Source: Mesostigma viride (lineage: Eukaryota > Streptophyta > Mesostigmatophyceae > Mesostigmatales > Mesostigmataceae). Taken from it: a DNA stretch of 64,000 nt. Both the position numbers and the translations under genes were made by a program. The stretch spans positions 1 through 64,000 of the forward strand of contig RPFO01001628.1 of the NCBI GenBank assembly GCA_009746045.1. Reading direction: 5' to 3'. Shown one piece after another: positions 1-11,069 of the stretch (position 1 is its first letter; each line of letters begins with the position of its first letter). The notes beneath the pieces are model-generated. The model did not search any database. It saw only the letters and a program-made list of their open reading frames with translations, and was not told where the DNA came from.

Positions 1-69
1 AAAAAGAGAGAGATTGCTTTTAGTGTATTCTTAGTGACTCACTGTCCCCTAAGGGTGCCTAAAGCCCAC

Positions 70-3000
70 CTTGCCGCGCCGGAAGAGGGCCTTGGTGTTG
101 ACTGGGTCCAGCTCCAGCGCCTGCGTGCAGCTCTCAGCGGCCTTCTTGTACGTGTCCACGTCGTTGGGCGAGGACGCCATCTTCAGGAATGCCATGGCCA
201 TGTTGAGGTGGAGGGACACCTTCATGGCCGCCACCTCCTGCATGGTGGAACAAGTTGTTTTTGGAACGATAATTCGATTATGCACTTGGAATCATACGGC
301 CAATCTTCGAATTATTCTTCGAACTATGCAGCACCTACTCAGTTTATATTTGAGCGCTCTGGGGCCTCCGAAGCAGCCGGGTGCGAAATTCCGTGCCTGC
401 CTACATACTTGTCAACATACTTGTCATTTACCAAAGGTCAAAAAGACCAGTTATTCATCAACGAATCCTCTACACAGCCCTCTTCAAAGGTCCTGCGCAC
501 CGCCCCCTCAACTTCCTCGAAATTCCTCCACACCATCCCTTCACCTTCTCATCATCAAGGCTAAGGTTCTCCACACCAACCCCTCACCTTCTCATCGTCG
601 GGGCTCAAGTCCACAAACTTGGTGCAGTGGCGCAGCGCGTGGCTGTACCTCTCGATCGCCTGGCCATACACCCCCCCCTGGAATAGCTCGTTCCCTTCCT
701 CCTTGTTCTTGACCGCCAGCCGCATGCGATCCGCCTTCTTCAGCTTGCGGAAGTCGTGGTCCTCCTTGCCCTCCCCGCTCGCTTCCGCTGCGGCTGCTGC
801 CGCCACCAGCTCAGCCTCCATCTGGACGCGGTCGGCCTCCACGGCCGCGTAGTAGGCCGCGGTAAGGTCCTTCACCTGACCCGAGAGCAACGGGGGGAAG
901 GGGGGCGGAGGAATGAGGGGGAAGGGGGGCGGAGTAATGGGGGGAAAAGGAGTGGGGCCAGAAGAAGAGGAGAGAGAATTCAGATAAATGCAGCGAGGGG
1001 TCAACGGGGGTAGGGGTAGGGGGGCCTAGGGATGGGGAGAGGAAAGGGGGGGGGGGGCGGAGGCAGAAGAAGCAGACAGAGGGTCCAGAATGGATGCAGC
1101 GATGGGTGGGGGGGGAGGGGTAAAGCGCAAGGGCAATGCAGAGAAGGTGCGTCAAACTGTGGGGACTCACGCGACGCCGTGGAGACATCCGTGACCATGC
1201 CAGCGATTTTCAGGGAGAACTCTTGCCAGGTGGCTGCAACATGGACAGATGTTGGCGGGCCCTAGGGGGAGAAAAAAATTAGAGTTCGTGTGCACATTTG
1301 GTCTGAAAGGCAGACAGGGGCACAACAAGTAGGCAATAAATTTTGTATGTATTGTAGCTTAATACCTTTGTGAAGCTCTGATGCCCAAGCCCCTAGGAAT
1401 CCGTCGACATTTCCACTAACCCCAGCGGTTCGAATAATGCAGTCCCTCAATACCACCTCCTTGTGATCTTGACTACGGTCTCCCAGCATAGGTCTTGCCT
1501 GATAGCCCGCCCGCCCGCCCGCCCGCCCGCCCGCTCGCCCGCCTGCCTGCCTGCCTGCCTGCCTGCCCGCCTGCCCGCCCGCCCCCCCGCCTGCCCGCCA
1601 TTGAGTTTATATCCTAACAGCACCTCCCTTACTCATTCTGCCTTTTACAACAACTCCTGCCCACATGCCTATCTGCTCCTTTAGGCTCGCCTCCTTAGCG
1701 GACACCTTCTCCTAATACCGTGTCGCCATAAAACAAGTCTATCTAGGTGCCCACCTGCTCCTTTAGGCTCGCCTCCTTAGCGGACACCTTCTCCGGTGCC
1801 ACCTCGGCCGCCCCCCCCCCCTCCTCGTCATAAAGCCAGTCCTCGGCCTCCTGCAGGATGGGCAGCAGCTTGTCGGCGTCGAGCAAATTGCTGTGCTTGT
1901 CGCCCCCGGTGGCGCGCGACCGCAGCTCCAGCACGTAGGACTCGAGGCTGTTTCTGGCATCCGCACGAGCGGCTGCCACACGGTCCGCCTCCTGTGGGGG
2001 GTCAAGAGTGATGCCATGTCATGGGCCACTGGTGGCGTGTCATCGGCCATTGGAAGCGTGATGTCATGGGCTGACAGTGGTGGTGTCGTGGTGCGTATTG
2101 ATGATCGCAAAGGAAGGCAGGCGCTAACCTGCGGCTTCGCGATGCAACCCCCTTATGCTCCTTACGTTGACACCATGACAGGGGCCGACGAAGATGCCAT
2201 GTTGTATTTCCTGTTATGCATACACGGATTGCGAAAGGAAAGCAAACAAGGCAGCCCTGGTGCACCTGGATAGGATAGGAAACAGGCAAGGCAGTGGCCG
2301 GCTATGCCCGCGATATGGTCCGTAAAACAAAGGGTCACCCTGGCATGTTGAAAGAAAAACAAAACCAACATCGGCTTTGCAATGGCGCTGCAAGGAGCTG
2401 GTGATGACGGGGGGATGACGCCATCAGCTTGATATTTATATCTCACAGATGCATTCAGGTTGCATCCACAAGGAAGGAGGCAATGACAAAGTAACATGCA
2501 AAACATGCTATCGTGATGCAAGTGCTGCAGTGGGAAAACCAAGGCAAGCAAGACGGAGATAATGACACCGGCGCAGGTATCAGATTTGCATATTTCGATA
2601 TATTCTCTACTATGTACTTGTCTACATCCTGCAGATCTCCACCCCCAAAAAGATCTGCAGGACGTAGTGAGGTACAGTAGGTTCTCTTCACTTCTTCTAC
2701 TACTTTATTCCTAAATACAACGCCTGACCCACCGCCATCTGGGCCTCCAGAGCGACCGCCGCTTGGATGTCCTCCTCGCTCAGCCTGGCCCGCGCGCCCG
2801 CGCCGCTGTCCACCTCCATGGGCGCCCCGCTGCCACTGTCGGCCGGCACGACACTCCTGGCCAGCAACAACAAACGCTCGATCGCGGCCGCACCGTCCCC
2901 CGTGCCCCCTGCGACGAAATTTGCATGCTTCTCCAGAACCAAACCTGCCTCGGCCATGTACGACGCCCCCTGGGCGACGCTCGACGTCCCATCCAGCATG

Positions 3001-6000
3001 TTGCTCAGCCGGACATTGGCCAGGTCCGCGGGGGAGTCGCTCCCCCCCGCGGCCGCGGTTGCGATTGTGTCCCGAATCCAGGGGATGCGGGTGCCCCCCC
3101 CCACAAGCTCGACCACGAGGGGCGCCTCGGAGGTGCCAGCTGGAAGACCGGCCTCGGCGATGACGGAGGAGATGAGATTTTGGAGGCTGGCCCGCAGGCC
3201 CGCACACAGTCCCTGTTGTTTCATTCAACATTTATTATATGTTTTCATTCGGGAGGGGGGTGCATGTCAAGGATGCATGCAGTGGGTGCATGGTGGCGAG
3301 ACGGTCCACAAGCAAGCATTAGGGAAATGGAAATGAAGAGAACAGTATATGTGACTTGTGGGATCCAAAGTGTGACCCCGTGAAGGAGACTAGGATTAGG
3401 TACTAGTACCTGTAGTGGAGCCGAGGACGCTTCTACCTACGAATAAGATGTGGACCCTCACGGGGGGTGTGCCTACTGCGCGGAGCCTAGCAAGAGTCCT
3501 CTCCCTTTGGCATTCCAGCTCCGTTTTTCCACTGCGCACGTGATACTGCGCGAAAAACTATGGTGCTATGACTATGACAAACATGCTATAGGGTGTCACG
3601 GTGACGTGTGCTTGACCAGCCTAGAAAACCAGTAGGTGCACTGACCAATACATTCCCAATACAAGCAACAGAAAGTACGCCTTCAACATAGAGAAAACAT
3701 TTTGAAAACAGAAAGCACTGTTAAAATAGAAAGAACAACCTCAATCAGAAAGAACACATCAGAAATCATCAGAACACACGCCACAGCGTAACATCCAGCG
3801 TCACATGCAGCGTGATGTGGGCGTCATGCTCCCCCACACCGCTAGCTATACCTACCCCACGTCAAAATAGAGAGACAAATAGTATATTTGGGAGACCACC
3901 CACCACCAGCTCATCCCGCGTCACATGCAGCGTGATGTGGGCGTCATGCTCCCCCACACCGTCCAGATCAGCCCTCGCCTCCGTGCCCGTGCTGAGCGCG
4001 CGCCGAGCGCGGGCCACCGCCTCCCGCAGCCGGAACCCCGACTTGGAGCCGGGCGTGATGGTCACCCCCTTGGTGCGCGCGCTGACCTGCGCCCAGTGGT
4101 CAAACAGGGCCTTGTCGACCGCAGAGACACCCAGCCCGGCTTCGCCCCTGCGGAGGTGGATGGGGGGTTGTCCGGGGGTGTGCGGTGTAAATTATTCGAC
4201 ACGCACACATACATGCACGCATTCAGATCCAGACACCAGGCACCAGAATTTTACAAAGTGCATGTAGGGTGTGCAGTGAGCCACCCAGTAAAAGCCACAC
4301 TCGGCACGGCCAAGAGACGCGCAAAATGTGGAACCATTATGAGGTGCCAGAACCATATCAACTTCGAGTACTCTGTAAAAATATCCATGAGACAACATAA
4401 CATACAAAAGCGTTAGTGCTGGAAATAATCCATTCGCCCACCATCCCTTGCTGCCAACACCAGCAGCACCCTTGAAAGCACCACCAGCAGCACCCTTCAA
4501 AGCACCACCAGCAGCACCCTTGAAAGCACCAGCAGCAGCACCCTTCAAAGCACCACCAGCAGCACCCTTGAAAGCACCACCAGTAGCACCCTTGAAAGCA
4601 CCACCAACAGCACCCTTGAAAGCACCACCAGCAGCACCCTTGAAAGCACCACCAGCAGCACCCTTGAAAGCACCACCAGCAGCACCCTTGAAAGCACCAC
4701 CAGCAGCACCCTTGAAAGCACCACCAGCAGCACCCTTGAAAGCACCACCAGCAGCACCCTTGAAAGCACCACCAGCAGCACGCTTGAAAGCATCACTAGC
4801 AGCACCCTTGAAAGCACCACCAGCAGCACCCTTGAAAGCACCACCAGCAGCACCCTTGAAAGCACCACCAGCAGCACCCTTGAAAGCACCACCAGCAGCA
4901 CCCTTGAAAGCACCACCAGCAGCACCCTTCAAAGCACCACCAGCAGCACCCTTCAAAGCACCACCAGCAGCACCCTTGAAAGCACCACCAGCAGCACCAG
5001 CAGCACCAGCAGCAGCACCCTTGAAAGCACCACCAGCAGCACAGCACCCTTGAAAGCACCACCAGCAGCACCCTGGAAAGCACCACCAGCAGCACCCTTG
5101 AAAGCACCACCAGCAGCACCCTTGAAAGCACCACCAGCAGCACCCTGGAAAGCACCACCAGCAGCACCCTTGAAAGCACCACCAGCAGCACCCTTGAAAG
5201 CACCACCAGCAGCACCCTTGAAAGCACCACCAGCAGCACCCTTGAAAGCACCACCAGCAGCACCCTTGAAAGCACCACCAACAGCACCCTTGAAAGCACC
5301 ACCAGCAGCACCCTTCAAAGCACCACCAGCAGCACCCTTGAAAGCACCACCAGCAGCACCCTTGAAAGCACCACCAGCAGCACCCTTGAAAGCACCACCA
5401 GCAGCACCCTTGAAAGCACCACCAGCAGCACCCTTGAAAGCACCACCAGCAGCACCACCAGCAGCACCACCAGCAGCACCACCAGCAGCACCCTTGAAAG
5501 CACCACCAGCAGCACCACCAGCAGCACCAGCAGCAGCACCCTTGGATTCTGTCATAAGGGGAGCCTCCCTCCTGCAGCGACATCAAGTTGCTTACCTGGC
5601 TGCCAGCTCCAGTTGCTGATAACGTACAAGGCCAGCCCCAATGCACAGCTAGCTTGGAGGGCATCGCCTGGAAGCAGGGCACAAGCTAAAAGCAGATATC
5701 CACAAAAACACCTGCCGATAAAGTAGTACGCCAGCATGACCACTCATGTGGAGAGGCTCACTTGGCCGCCAGCTCTTGAATAAATGTATACTAGTATCAA
5801 CACAAGGCAACGTAGACCAGCGCGTCGTAAGGTAACCCCTAAAAAAGTGGTTGGACTGGTTGGATCCCAATCCTCAAGAACCCCCTCTGGAAAAGGCAAC
5901 AAGGCCGGGCCCCACTCACCTGGCTGCCAGCCGGGTGGGCGCTCCGTACCCCGGGTTGATCCTGTACGCCGCCACTGACACATACTCGTCCCCCACGTCC

Positions 6001-8506
6001 ACAAAGACCACGTTGCGGGGGGCAGCATCGGTCTCAGGCAGGGGGTGCTTGAGGCTGTAGCAGGAGGCGACGGCGGCCTCTGACGACACCACCTGGCAGG
6101 TGTTGCCTGGTGGGGGGTTGGGTGGGGGGAAGAGTGGAGGTGCAAGAGTGGGGGGGGAGGGATGGGGGGAACCATGCATGAGTTCCAACAAAAAAGAACA
6201 AACGAAATCATGTTCCGGAGAGAGCCAACATGCATCAGCAAGATGTGCATTTCTGCGCGGCCGCATAAATTATCCACGAGCCCTGCAAGAATGTGCTGGA
6301 ATTCGGCAAGTTACTGTACACGACTCACGAATGCCTCAGGGCCAGGAAACTGGTGCAGGTTATTCATGACATCATGCCTTTAAGATGCTGCAATGAGAAG
6401 CAAGTAAAGCTCGTTGGGCTCACTTCACAAAGGTTATACCCACAAAAAACGAGTCTGTATGAGTTACAAGATTCAAAATGAAGAACAATAGCGGTCACCC
6501 AGGGCAGAGCTGGGAACAATCTTTGTCCAAGCCATGCAACTCCTCCTTCGGTTATGGGCGTGGGTTGCACCTGGGTTCTCAACTGGCAGGCGCCCATGCC
6601 CCCAAGTGACACACACCCTTGGCACATGCTCAACAGCAACCAAGGAAAACCTTACGGCTAGCAAGAAAAGCGGAATGACTCCACATCCTTTTCTCACCCT
6701 TTCAAACAGCAAGCAGCCCGCTCAGATGAGGAATGAAATGCAGCAAGTAGTCCCCTCACACGAGGAATGAAATGCTACAACTGCCGCCTATTCTAATATT
6801 AGTCTGGAAATCCCAACGTCCAACGTTCTCTCCTTCTTCTCTCTGTGTGCGCAGAAACGAATCACGTCAGAAGGGCGTGTGGGGCTCGCCTGCGTGTGCC
6901 TGCACAACCTCCCAGCAGCTACCAACATCCCGCCATTGCACAAACAGGCCTTGGCATCGCACCATTGCCCACTTGGCAAAACAGCCCTGCCCTGAAAATC
7001 CTGCCGAGCCATCGTTAGAAACCCCATCATTGGCAACGGGGCCTTGGGAAGATTCTGTCGTCCACAAGGCCTAATAATCCTGCCCACTTCTTCAAGTTTC
7101 CATGCCAATGCCTCACAATTACCAACTATACCCACCGTTGTCAAACAGGCCGGCGATGCGCGCCGCATCCATGACGGCAGCCTTCTGCGCGGGGCCGTAT
7201 GCGGTGGGCACCGCAAGCACCGCCTTCCACCGGCAGGGACCCTGGCCGCCCTGGCTGCCGTCCCGACCGCCCTCGGCGCCGGCGTCGGTGGTGGCCTGTC
7301 GCTTGGCCTGCGCCAGCAGTTTGAGCAGCAGCATGGCAAGCAGCTGCTCGGGGAGGAGGGCCTTAGGCTGGCCGCCGTACTCCACCTGTGGGGGAATACA
7401 TCAAAAAACAAAAACAATGGGAATTTCAATCAGGATTAAACGCTTAAAAACAACAACTTGCCCAATACAGACGGGAATGAGAAAGAGACGGGAAGATGTA
7501 TTCCTTTTGAAGTTGGAGCCTTTTGCAACAGAAAGTGGACATGTGGTTTTCTAGCCAGGCTGACGATTGGAATGGTCTAAAAAAAACCAAAAATGCCAAA
7601 AATTTTGTTGTTGCTCAGGGTTATTCGTATCCCGTGGTGTTGTGATCTTAAAAATGTTCACAAATGAAAATGTCTAAAAATGACTTTGAAATGTCGACAA
7701 ATGAAATCTAGACATCTATTTTAAAAACTTCTATATGAAAAACATGATAATACAATTTTTTTCTATGATTTCTTTATTAAAAAAAACACTAGTGGAGGAA
7801 AGCAGCAGCGTGGCGAGCAAGTTAGTTTGAAGAAAAACATAACAGTCGAGGGTGTCTACTGGAAGGTTGCAAGTTGCAAGCAGGCTCTCTAACTGTACAT
7901 CGGGGCGGAGCCTGCGTGAAGAATGACTAGCTTGTCACTGAAAACATACACTCGAACACCACAAATGCCTCACGTCACCCGAAGCCCAAAAAATCCTTGC
8001 AGAGAAACGTACCGCGCAAGCTACTCTCCCACCAATGCCTTCCTGCGTCTCGTAACGATTGTGCGGGTCTGCTGCAGCTGACCATTCGCTGTGCGACGTC
8101 CCCAAGAGTTTCACCAGCCCCGTGACCGTGTTGCGAGGGTTTACTCCCCTCTGACCTACAGCAGGCTCTCTACGGAATGGAGCGGAGGCGATACAACAAC
8201 GTATCCAACCATAGAGCCGCTTGAGACTTCAGCAAGTAGAAAGATGCAATCAGGCAAGTAGAAAGAGATGCGAGTCGACATGTGTGCTGCGCGCGGAAAA
8301 GACAACAAATTCCAGGAACAGCTTTCCACCCGCACGTACCCGATGCTCCTATCTACACCGTGAAACGAACACAATGTAGGCGTGGCTAGATTGCTCATCT
8401 CATTTGGGACCAAGGTAGAGGCTCCAAAATTTGCCGCGACACCGCCGACGGCAGCGACGGTGACGTCGGCTCCGATGTCTATACCTACTGCTAACGTCTG
8501 GGCCAT
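70..8506 (-). CDS. Hsp70/Hsp110-type chaperone with C-terminal TPR domain (partial, 10 exons seen)
   Basis: Exons, in order of transcription: 8506-8340, 8148-8013, 7385-7136, 6106-5920, 4147-3907, 3212-2733, 1991-1755, 1261-1171, 875-588 and 237-70. All have GT-AG borders, and the gene runs off the left edge. The start ATG is 8506-8504, just before VGIDIGADVTVAAV, the first phosphate loop of the Hsp70 ATPase fold. VVFVDVGDEYVSVAA (second phosphate loop) and VELVGGGTRIP (adenosine motif) follow. The sequence fits the Hsp110 branch best. The ATPase domain ends near residue 417. About 50 residues of linker then lead directly into the helical lid (ADRVAAARADARNSLESYV, EAEDWLYDEEG), so the beta-sandwich substrate domain is essentially absent. 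Exons 9-10 encode TPR helices (KEEGNELFQGGVYGQAIERY, ALELDPVNTKALFRRGK) of the co-chaperone type. A cytosolic ATP-dependent chaperone or nucleotide-exchange role is inferred. Phases agree at every junction except exon 8 to exon 9, where a small exon, another donor or a base error in C-rich sequence is possible. Confidence 0.85.
524..612. repeat. 44-bp tandem duplication over the exon 9 splice donor
   Basis: Two imperfect copies (about 524-566 and 568-612) share CTCCACACCA and the segment around CACCTTCTCATC. The right copy holds the true exon 9 end and its GT donor (588/587). The left copy lies in the intron and carries a similar donor-like junction, so an alternative splice site may have been duplicated. 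Confidence 0.6.
1508..1600. repeat. (CCCG)n/(CCTG)n tetranucleotide repeat in chaperone intron 7
   Basis: Runs of CCCG grade into CCTG and back to CCCG over about 90 bases, inside the intron between exons 7 and 8. Length variation is likely; no coding role is seen. Confidence 0.8.
1673..1794. repeat. 40-bp copy of the exon 7 end placed in the following intron
   Basis: Positions 1673-1712 repeat 1755-1794 exactly. The repeated block starts at the exon boundary (1755) and covers the last 40 bases of exon 7. The intronic copy lacks the GT donor. Confidence 0.75.
3797..3961. repeat. 44-bp copy of exon 5 sequence in intron 5
   Basis: Bases 3797-3841 repeat 3917-3961 without visible difference. 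The right copy lies inside exon 5 of the chaperone; the left copy lies 120 bp downstream (in gene sense) in intron 5. Confidence 0.75.
4447..5545. repeat. 24-bp minisatellite, about 45 copies, in chaperone intron 4
   Basis: A unit made of CAGCAGCACC, CTTGAAAGCA and a further CACC repeats with few changes. Because the period is a multiple of three, both strands stay open; the minus strand would read repeats of GGAFKGAA. The flanking exons (6106-5920 and 4147-3907) join in phase across the whole array and give continuous Hsp70 sequence, so the array is intronic. Confidence 0.9.
7386..8012. other. AT-rich intron 2 of the chaperone gene
   Basis: The stretch between the acceptor at 7387-7386 and the donor at 8012-8011 is AT-rich, with runs of A and T, and no coding segment is seen. 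The Hsp70 reading continues in phase from exon 2 to exon 3 across it. Confidence 0.75.
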
Positions 8507-8688
8507 GGTAACGATTGCAATGGAGTGGCAAAGTTCAACAATCAAGTTAGCGCAGTAATGCAATTACGCGGCCACGCTGCTAACGTTTTGGTGTTGTTGG
8601 CCAAGCACAGCGCATGAGGGTGCCGTGGTGTGCGCACTCACTGCGCAGTGCGATCGAATGCTCTGGAAGGGAATGCTCTGTACGCTGT
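8507..8688 (-). promoter_or_regulatory. Putative promoter and 5' UTR of the chaperone gene
   Basis: Only about 180 bases separate the start codon from the left end of the 8-kb inverted-repeat element, so the promoter must lie here or inside that element. A direct repeat GAATGCTCTG (8657-8666, 8671-8680) is present. No clear TATA box or heat-shock element is recognised. Confidence 0.3.
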
Positions 8689-8898
8689 GGAAGCGCATAA
8701 TTTGGCTCTGATGACACAAACTCTAGTGCGGGGGTGAGTGCGGGGTTCCGGGACACCACCGCACTAAGTCCGACGCGCCTGCCCAGGCCACGCCGCGCCG
8801 GACCGGCACACGAGTTACGCGGGAAAAAAGGGCCTGCCGCGCCAATTACTGTAGGACTTTGCTAATTTCTTTGTTGACTACAAGCGCAGTCAAGGATG
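8689..8898 (+). repeat. Left terminal inverted repeat of the 8-kb element
   Basis: This 210-bp segment is the reverse complement of 16504-16713 with a single mismatch seen (near 8860). Pairing stops after CAAGGATG at 8898. Confidence 0.9.
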
Positions 8899-9658
8899 AT
8901 AAAACGTAGCAATGGCGGACATGTTAGGGTGATGCTCGGCTTAGGGACAGTGGACATGTTTGAGTGATTGCTCGCCAGACTCGAGCTCGCTGGCATACAC
9001 GTCCGTGGCACCCTCGGCATTTAGCTGGGTTGACGCAAATCCTTGTACTGTTTACTGGTGTGTGCGATAATAAAGGAATGGTTATGCACGACATCTAAAT
9101 GCGAATATCACACAAAAACTGGTTCCTGGAATTCTCGCGAGCTGCGCGGTGTATGACTGGCGCTTTCCGTTTTTAATTTGCTTCTCGCCTTTTGTGCTCC
9201 AAACAGGGGGGTCGTTTACATCCACTGCAACAAAGTGCTCGTGACCTCCAGCTTTCATGGCCCGGCCCTGCCTTTGCTGCTTGACCAGCACCAGACAGGG
9301 TGTGCTGGTGGCCATCCTCGCAATTTTTCTAGCGGTCAGCGGCATCGTGTGGGTCTGTGCCTTAGGTAAGGCGTTAAGCCCTTATTCCAGTTTCTGTCCA
9401 AATGGCACATCATATTAACTGTACTTGCTTCGTCTTGCGCATGCGGACCCCCCCCTTGTTAATGATGCGTTGTCCTGACATTAGCTTCGCATGTGCATTA
9501 ATGGGACGTGTTCCCGATGTGCATATTTCGGCCCATTATTACTTCAACATACAATTTCATGGCGATATTAACTATATGAATTAAATGCATTTCCTCTTTC
9601 CTTAATCCTTCTAGTTATACCCTTTTTTCATGTTTGGTTGGTGGTTATCCATGTAGGG

Positions 9659-10103
9659 CATGTGGCGGTGCAAGAGCGCGCGCGGGTGCCTGCGAAGTTT
9701 TCAGTTGTCGCGCCTATCAACCCAGGTAAGCAAGGAGTAGAGGGAAAGACTAAGAATATATTTTCTGAATTTCTAGGTCATAGTTGTCCTTTTGCACGAG
9801 ATGGAAGCGTTATGCCATGGGGCTTTATGGTTGGGTAATAGCCCTCCTGAGAACGGCTTGCTCTGCAACTTTGTTGGTATGTTCATACCTTGTCACGCGG
9901 CAATGTGGTGCAGATCTTCATGCATCCACATGGTGGATCACCTTGGCGTTATTGGCACTACATGTTGGTCTGAGGTAAGGAATCCATGCTACCCTAAAAC
10001 GACTAATGCACTGAATGCTCCTCTTTCAGTTTCCAGCGGAATACACAATGATGAGTTGTTTCAGATACTTCTTGGCGCCACGTGCGGCACGCGGTGGGCC
10101 TAG
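9659..10103 (+). CDS. Hypothetical multi-exon reading frame inside the 8-kb element
   Basis: Suggested exons are 9659-9725, 9777-9876, 9914-9974 and 10037-10103. The phases agree and each border is GT-AG; the intron between 9876 and 9914 is only 37 bp. The product would be about 97 residues, with a hydrophobic stretch around WWITLALLALHVGL that could span a membrane. An upstream exon (9257-9365) encoding another hydrophobic helix (GVLVAILAIFLAVSGIVWV) ends with a good donor but joins in a different phase, so it may belong to another isoform or none. No family is recognised. It could be cargo captured by the transposon or a decayed element gene. Confidence 0.35.
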
Positions 10104-10494
10104 CCTATTGGGATCTAGCGGAAGCTATTCTTAAGTTAGGGTTTATTTTTGGAGTTATATTGGCAGCCCCATGCAGCTATGCCTAGACTTGCTTGGCCAT
10201 TTTGAGGTGCGATCGAGGTAGTTCATAACTTCTTTCTTCGCTGCCCTTTTTCCTTTTGCGCGTTGCTGAGCAGGGATATGCCGAGGTGCTCTCCTTATGT
10301 CCATGTCTGCATTTGGCACAAGGCACAATGCATCGCTCCAAAACGGCAGTCAGTTCGGCGACCCAGGCATCGCGGTATTGTTCGCCGCCTTCTCGCTCGG
10401 CGTAAAGCGGTGCGGCAACGCAAGCATCCTTCCTCACAGCGCGGGGAAAGCATCCCTCCCCCTCCCCCGCCACCTTCCCCGCAAAGGGAAATAG

Positions 10495-10800
10495 TGTGGC
10501 ATATGATACGTTTCGTACGCAGACTATACATCATACGCAGCTTTGCCGTACGGATGTTAAACGTATGCCTACGGATACGCGTACTCTTGCGTATTACGTA
10601 CTCTCACGTATTATCTTTCTCTGCTTCCCCGCCACCCCACCGCCACCGCCACCGCCACCGCCACCGCCACCGCCACCGCCACCGCCACCTTCTCCGCCAC
10701 CTTCTCCGCCACTTTCTCCGCCACCTTCCCATGTTGGAGCACCTCCACCTGCGGCAGCGCCGGCACCGATTGGTCAGCACGGCGGACAACCGTTTTCCAA
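10495..10800. repeat. ATACG-rich patch followed by (CCGCCA)n
   Basis: From 10500 to 10615, ATACG/CGTAT motifs recur about every 10-15 bases. A CCGCCA hexanucleotide run follows (about 10636-10690), then degenerate proline-type repeats. Strand-specific readings (poly-Pro, Arg-His) come from the repeat alone. Confidence 0.5.
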
Positions 10801-11069
10801 CGTACGTTGCCCTTCCATGTCGTTATCTCATTTTCCCGTTCGAACTCGCTCATGCTTGGTAGCGACATGGTCTGGAATGTTCTTGTTGTAAGCATCTTTC
10901 CATGATAATGGAGTTATTTGCATATAAGGCAGTTAGTGAGCTTCATAATGGCAACTTATGTTTATGGCGTCCCCAGCTAATTGCACCCACCAAATCCATG
11001 ACTATGTTGTAACTTGTAATTAGTTTCTGAACATCGTGTTTAATTTCTTATGTTGCTGACCCAAAACAG

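Noticed and set aside
4447-5545. CRISPR array
   Set aside because: Head-to-tail units with no unique spacers, inside a eukaryotic intron.
4192-5682. A 496-codon minus-strand frame of GGAFKGAA repeats as a structural protein
   Set aside because: It lies inside an intron whose flanking exons join in phase. The 24-bp period keeps several frames open on both strands.
9082-9345. Minus-strand 87-codon gene
   Set aside because: No domain, no splice context, and it overlaps plus-strand exon candidates.
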